Origin: Galaxea fascicularis
Lineage: Eukaryota > Cnidaria > Anthozoa > Scleractinia > Euphylliidae
Length of the DNA: 64,000 nucleotides
Direction of reading: 5' to 3'
Assembly (NCBI GenBank): GCA_948470475.1
Contig: OX419335.1
Coordinates: 42,668,025 to 42,732,024, forward strand
The notes below the pieces were generated by a model. It was not told the origin of the DNA and ran no database searches. It worked only from the letters and a program-made list of their open reading frames with translations. Position numbers and translations under genes: made by a program. Shown piece after piece: positions 59,886-64,000 of this stretch (positions within the stretch are counted from its first letter, which is position 1; each line of letters begins with the position of its first letter).

Positions 59886-62800
59886 TTTCAGGGTTCACCA
59901 AAATACGCAGTGACGAACGACACAGCAACAAACAAGGTGTACAAACTTCTTCGCAGCTATAGGTCACATGACCAGAACCCACAGATCAACCAATCATGTT
60001 CCCGCGGCGGCGAAAGGGGCGAATGCACACATTGAAAAGGATGAGATAGGGCACGTCAAGGAAGGTAGCTTAAGAAAAGGCACACTTATGCTGCCTTCTT
60101 TGCGCTGAAATAAGAAAATTAAATTAGTGTGGAAAACAAAGTAGACTTTTGCTTTTCTATGCATTTCTCAGCATCGAAAATGGACTTGTGATTTATTGCG
60201 TACTTGTGACCGCGATTAAATTCTTCACGGCCCATTGCCTAGTCACGCGTCTCTCAGGCCATCCATTTGGTCAGTCCGAGGTGGAGGTGTTATACTTTAT
60301 GGACAGAATTTCCACTAGTATTACCGATGCTATACTTTGATATTGTTCATATTTTACGAGACGATCAACAGTTAAAGAATTTTTTTTGGTTGTTGATTGT
60401 AGCTTTTTTAAAATCCGAGTTGCTTCCGAGAGGTCGGCCAACGTTCAAAGCCAGCGCATGACAAGAGCACGTCCGCAGAACGCGGACTAACATTTGTTTG
60501 GGATCGATCATTCGGTGTGTCAGTCAAACAAGCGCAGTCAGGTAGTTGAACACCTTGTGAGCCGCTGGAAGTTTCACTTAGCGAGATTAAATCAGAATCA
60601 GGGATTCTGCAACGTTAATTGTTTTTCCCGATGCAGCTGATTTTTCGAGTTAAAGTGATTTATATATCTAGACTTTTTCAATAATAAAGTACCGGGTAGG
60701 GGGGCTCGGTGGAATCTAATTTTCATTAGCAAAATTTTCTTCTCATTTGTCAGGACTACTATCTGTATCATTTAACTCTTATCTGAAAAGTGGTGTACTG
60801 AATAGAAAAAATCAACCCACTATTTTCACTTTTTCTTCTGGTTTCTGTGATTGGTACAAAACACTGTAAAAATAACTGCAAGACCATTTTACTTACAAAT
60901 ATTCTTAACTTTTTCGATGATTACTGTTTTTAAATGAAGACTGATCCACCACACAGTTGTGAACGAAATTAATGTAATTGCATAAAGAAGCCTGAAAAAA
61001 ATTTAGGACTTCAATATGACGGGGTTTAAACCGGTGACCTCGCGATACCGGTGCGATGCCGTGATGCTCTAACCAAATCAAATGAAGACTGATCTTTGCA
61101 GCTGTCCTGAATTTTTTTGAGGCTCATTTATGTAATTACATTTATCACGTTCACAACTGCGGGGATCAGTCTTCGTTTGATTCCACATCCGCAGTTCATA
61201 TATGATTTATTTCATATATTTCATCCACATTGTTTTTATCATATGGTATTTTCTCTCTAAAATCATCTATTGCATGTATTTTAGCACTCCAATGACACCG
61301 GCAAACTGTGCACAAAAAAGTCGATATACCTCCTCGAGTGCAGGTGTTGCATTCTCAGGTGTCAATTCATTCTTTGTTTTTCTTTTCTTTTCAGCACTAA
61401 TTCACTGCATCAGAACTCGGTTGCAAGACACACGATTGCACAACTCCTCATGCAACTGTGTCATACACACGTCCACTTGTCAAATAATAGTGAAGTGCAA
61501 TTAAATTGCCATATAAATTTCTGCAGATGATCAATGTTCTAGATTCTTGAGAAAATGACGAATAATTACTTCGACAGTGCGGATGGCGGGGAGTGCAGTG
61601 GGGAGAAATTTGTCAAGTTAAGCTATGAAGCACACAAAAGGATCAAAGAGTTTACGCATATGTGGATTGTGTTAACTGGTGGTTAGAAGAGAGGATTAGG
61701 GCCAATGCTGGCTTGTGGTCGAAAGAGTATAACTGAATGGAGTGCGAAAATGAGTGGACCAACATACGCCTGTACAACAGGCGTTTATTTAGCCGGGCGC
61801 GAAGCGCGAGACCCGAGGGCTAAGCGGCGAGACAAGAGCGCAGATCGAGAGGAGAGGGTCTGTCATGGAGACCAGTCAAAGATATTCCGCTGGACACACG
61901 GTAAACCGCCCATATGGTAGCTGATGAGGTTGCTTTGTTTGTTTTCACACATTTAATCACCCTCAAGATACATTTGAATCGCATGCCGTGAACGAACTGT
62001 GATAAAGCTTATGTGACAAAACTAAATACATTTCTTTCCAAAGTTCATTGTAGTAAAGATAAGTATGTTTTGTTTCGTATTCTTGTCAGTTTTTCTTTGG
62101 CGACTCAGAGGGGTGATGATCTCTCAGGGCCATAGCAAGACTAACAACTGGAGGGGCTCAGAAAATTGGTCAAACTGCCGAAAATCGTTTTTTACAGCTC
62201 AAGCATCGATTACTGGTTAATGAAATGAACGGCCTTGTCAAATTTTCCGCCACACAATTACCATCATTCACTGTATACTACAAAATGAATCACTTTCACA
62301 CTTTCATTTCCAACTTAAAGATACATGTACATCTATTATATGTGTTTGTTTGACAACAAACACAGATGTTGAATTTTTATTTGCTTAGTACCACCCTTTT
62401 AGAAGTGTTCAGGGAACCATCACTAACTGGAAGTACTATTCAAAGAAAAAAAATACTGTTTTCATCTTGTGAATAAGCACTCTAAAATGTAACCGATTCT
62501 TTGTGTTGGTGATTGTCAGGGCATAAATAGAAAGTTTGTGTTATGCCTTGGTGCCAAGCGGTAGAAAGGAAGAAAAAGTGAATCATGTCCACACAAAAGC
62601 ATGAGCAACCACGCCCTCGCCCTGCGTGCTTCTATATGTCCTTTTCTCCACTGTCTGACAGTAGAGCTGTACAGGTATTCTAACTTATAGCAGATGCCAC
62701 AGAAGTGCTAACTTAACAATATACCAAAATACTGCATCCTGAAAGGAGGTAGCTTTCATCACCTGCTCTGCCCTGCAGAATTCACGTTTATGACGGCCAT

Positions 62801-63918
62801 ATTCTCTTTAAGTTCTAATTTAAACACGAATTGACAAGAGAACAGTTGTTACAGCATCTTACTAACCAGTCAAGTAATATTGTTTGTATGATATCTGACA
62901 GAATTTGCATGATATCTTTCAAATTTGATTGAATGCAACATATACCTGAATAAAGGCAGAACTACATTGTTTACTGCAACTTTACAATGGTTTTTGTTTC
63001 ACACAAAAGAAGCGCTCTAATTTAATACAATAAAATGCAGTCTATATGAACATTGATATATTAATATTTAAAGAAGTCACATTCTGGACATCAGTATCAC
63101 AGTCCATAAATTGACCAAACGCTAATTGAACATTTCAGTACAGATTTAACTTCTAACCCTACATTTAGGCTCTCGCTTCAGCAAGAAGTATTAGAATGAC
63201 AGAAAATAACACTGCAGTAGGCCTCCACTAAAGGTTCCAGGGATGGAAATAACGGCCGGTGATCGGTAATTACCGACCAAATTTGCCAGCCAAAAATGTA
63301 ATAATATAGTAAAATTTCACAAGAATAAAATAAAAACGATAACTAGACAAAGATAGCTGGTTATCACCTATCAATCTGTTTTCTCTTTTTTCCATCTCTG
63401 AGGTTCTGCTCCGAGCAGACCTGACATGCTCAATTGACAAGATTTTTTAGTCCACGGATTTGAGAAAACCCTGCTCATGAAAACTGAAGACTTTAAACTG
63501 TGGTGTGATCAGGTTGTTTAGAAATGTCAAGTGAAAAGGCCATTGGATTGGCACACCACAAGAGGTTTACTGTAGATCCTTTCTACTATGAAACCCATCC
63601 AGTCGGATGTAAACAGCTATGAGCCACTTAAAGGCGGCATATTAGGAAAGCAGTTGGGTGCCCAAAATCTCTAAACCCTTCAAATCCACGGGGTGACTGG
63701 GCACCACTAGAACACACCGCTGCATTTTGTGCTACTTTGTTTTCACATCATGCAGGACTGATTGGTGTGCTGGAAATGGAAATCGGTGCAGAGTAGTGAA
63801 AGTTACCGGTAGTAATTATTGTCATACCAATTATGGTGTATTTTGTTAAAACAAGACTAAGCCAATAAACCTAGAGTAAACTACAAAGCCATCTGCAGGT
63901 TCAAGAAAGCATACAACA
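59886..63918. other. Spacer between the two stomatin genes
   Basis: Includes the presumed stomatin promoter just above 59885, the rearranged tRNA-like repeat (60980-61215) and AT-rich unique sequence. The short frames near 60150, 61200 and 61705 match nothing I recognise. The stretch 63640-63710 resembles 3990-4075. Confidence 0.55.
60980..61215. repeat. Rearranged copy of the tRNA-like repeat unit
   Basis: A minus-strand head (GACTTCA..GGGGTTTAAACC..GGTGACCTCGCGA) at 61007-61073 is joined to a plus-strand tail (CACAACTGCGGGGATCAGTC, CAGTTCATATATGATTTATT) at 61100-61215. The two parts point in opposite directions. Confidence 0.55.
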
Positions 63919-64000
63919 TCAGGCTTTCCTGTCTGGCAGGAACCTGCTCAAGAAATCAACAGGAAGTGGGAAGAGGACAGTAGAATTCTTCTCAGCAGAG
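63919..64000 (-). CDS. Second stomatin paralog, last coding residues only
   Basis: Read on the minus strand from the window edge, the frame encodes [18 protein letters not shown], then RFLPDRKA and a TGA stop at 63919-63921. The neighbouring gene ends [18 protein letters not shown], then RFLPENK. The two are clearly paralogs with the same orientation, about 4 kb from the start of the first. Only 26 whole codons are visible. Confidence 0.85.
   Translation of the reverse strand, partial: SAEKNSTVLFPLPVDFLSRFLPDRKA

Noticed and set aside
61705..61920. 71-codon frame in the stomatin spacer
   Set aside because: Composition is biased by a GC-rich patch; no family match.

Overview
This is a eukaryotic nuclear window, most likely from an anthozoan cnidarian such as a stony coral. 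That is inferred from animal-type split genes, AT-rich introns, a very dense load of short inverted-repeat DNA transposons, and a Neverland-type sterol desaturase gene. No database search was possible, so the species is open. I found no bacterial operons, CRISPR arrays or viral genes.

Layout. (1) 1-16802, minus strand: most of an ABCF1 gene. I placed 22 coding exons from splice sites and homology, and the 3' end lies beyond position 1. (2) 16803-16973: a 171-bp head-to-head promoter. (3) 16974-22378, plus strand: SPCS2, signal peptidase complex subunit 2, six exons. (4) 22430-27590: gene-free, holding a broken non-LTR retrotransposon and small transposons. (5) 27860-28681, minus: a class I phosphatidylinositol transfer protein in one uninterrupted exon, probably a retrogene. 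(6) 28870-33421: repeat-rich spacer. (7) 33422-42085, plus: a four-exon Rieske oxygenase of the Neverland/DAF-36 cholesterol 7-desaturase family. (8) 42086-47515: repeat-rich spacer. (9) 47516-59885, minus: stomatin, eight coding exons. (10) 59886-63918: spacer. (11) 63919-64000, minus: the last coding residues of a second stomatin gene, so stomatin is tandemly duplicated.

The genes are housekeeping or membrane/lipid genes: translation (ABCF1), secretion (SPCS2), phospholipid exchange (PITP), sterol oxidation (nvd) and membrane scaffolding (stomatin). Apart from the shared ABCF1/SPCS2 promoter I see no sign that they form a functional cluster.

The most unusual content is in the mobile DNA. 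It includes two copies of a transposon family with 3-bp target duplications, one carrying a nested element whose empty site is preserved in the other. It also includes tRNA-like heads embedded in larger repeat units, SINE and LINE copies sharing one 3' tail, nested inverted-repeat elements, and a transposon ending 17 bp from a stomatin splice donor.
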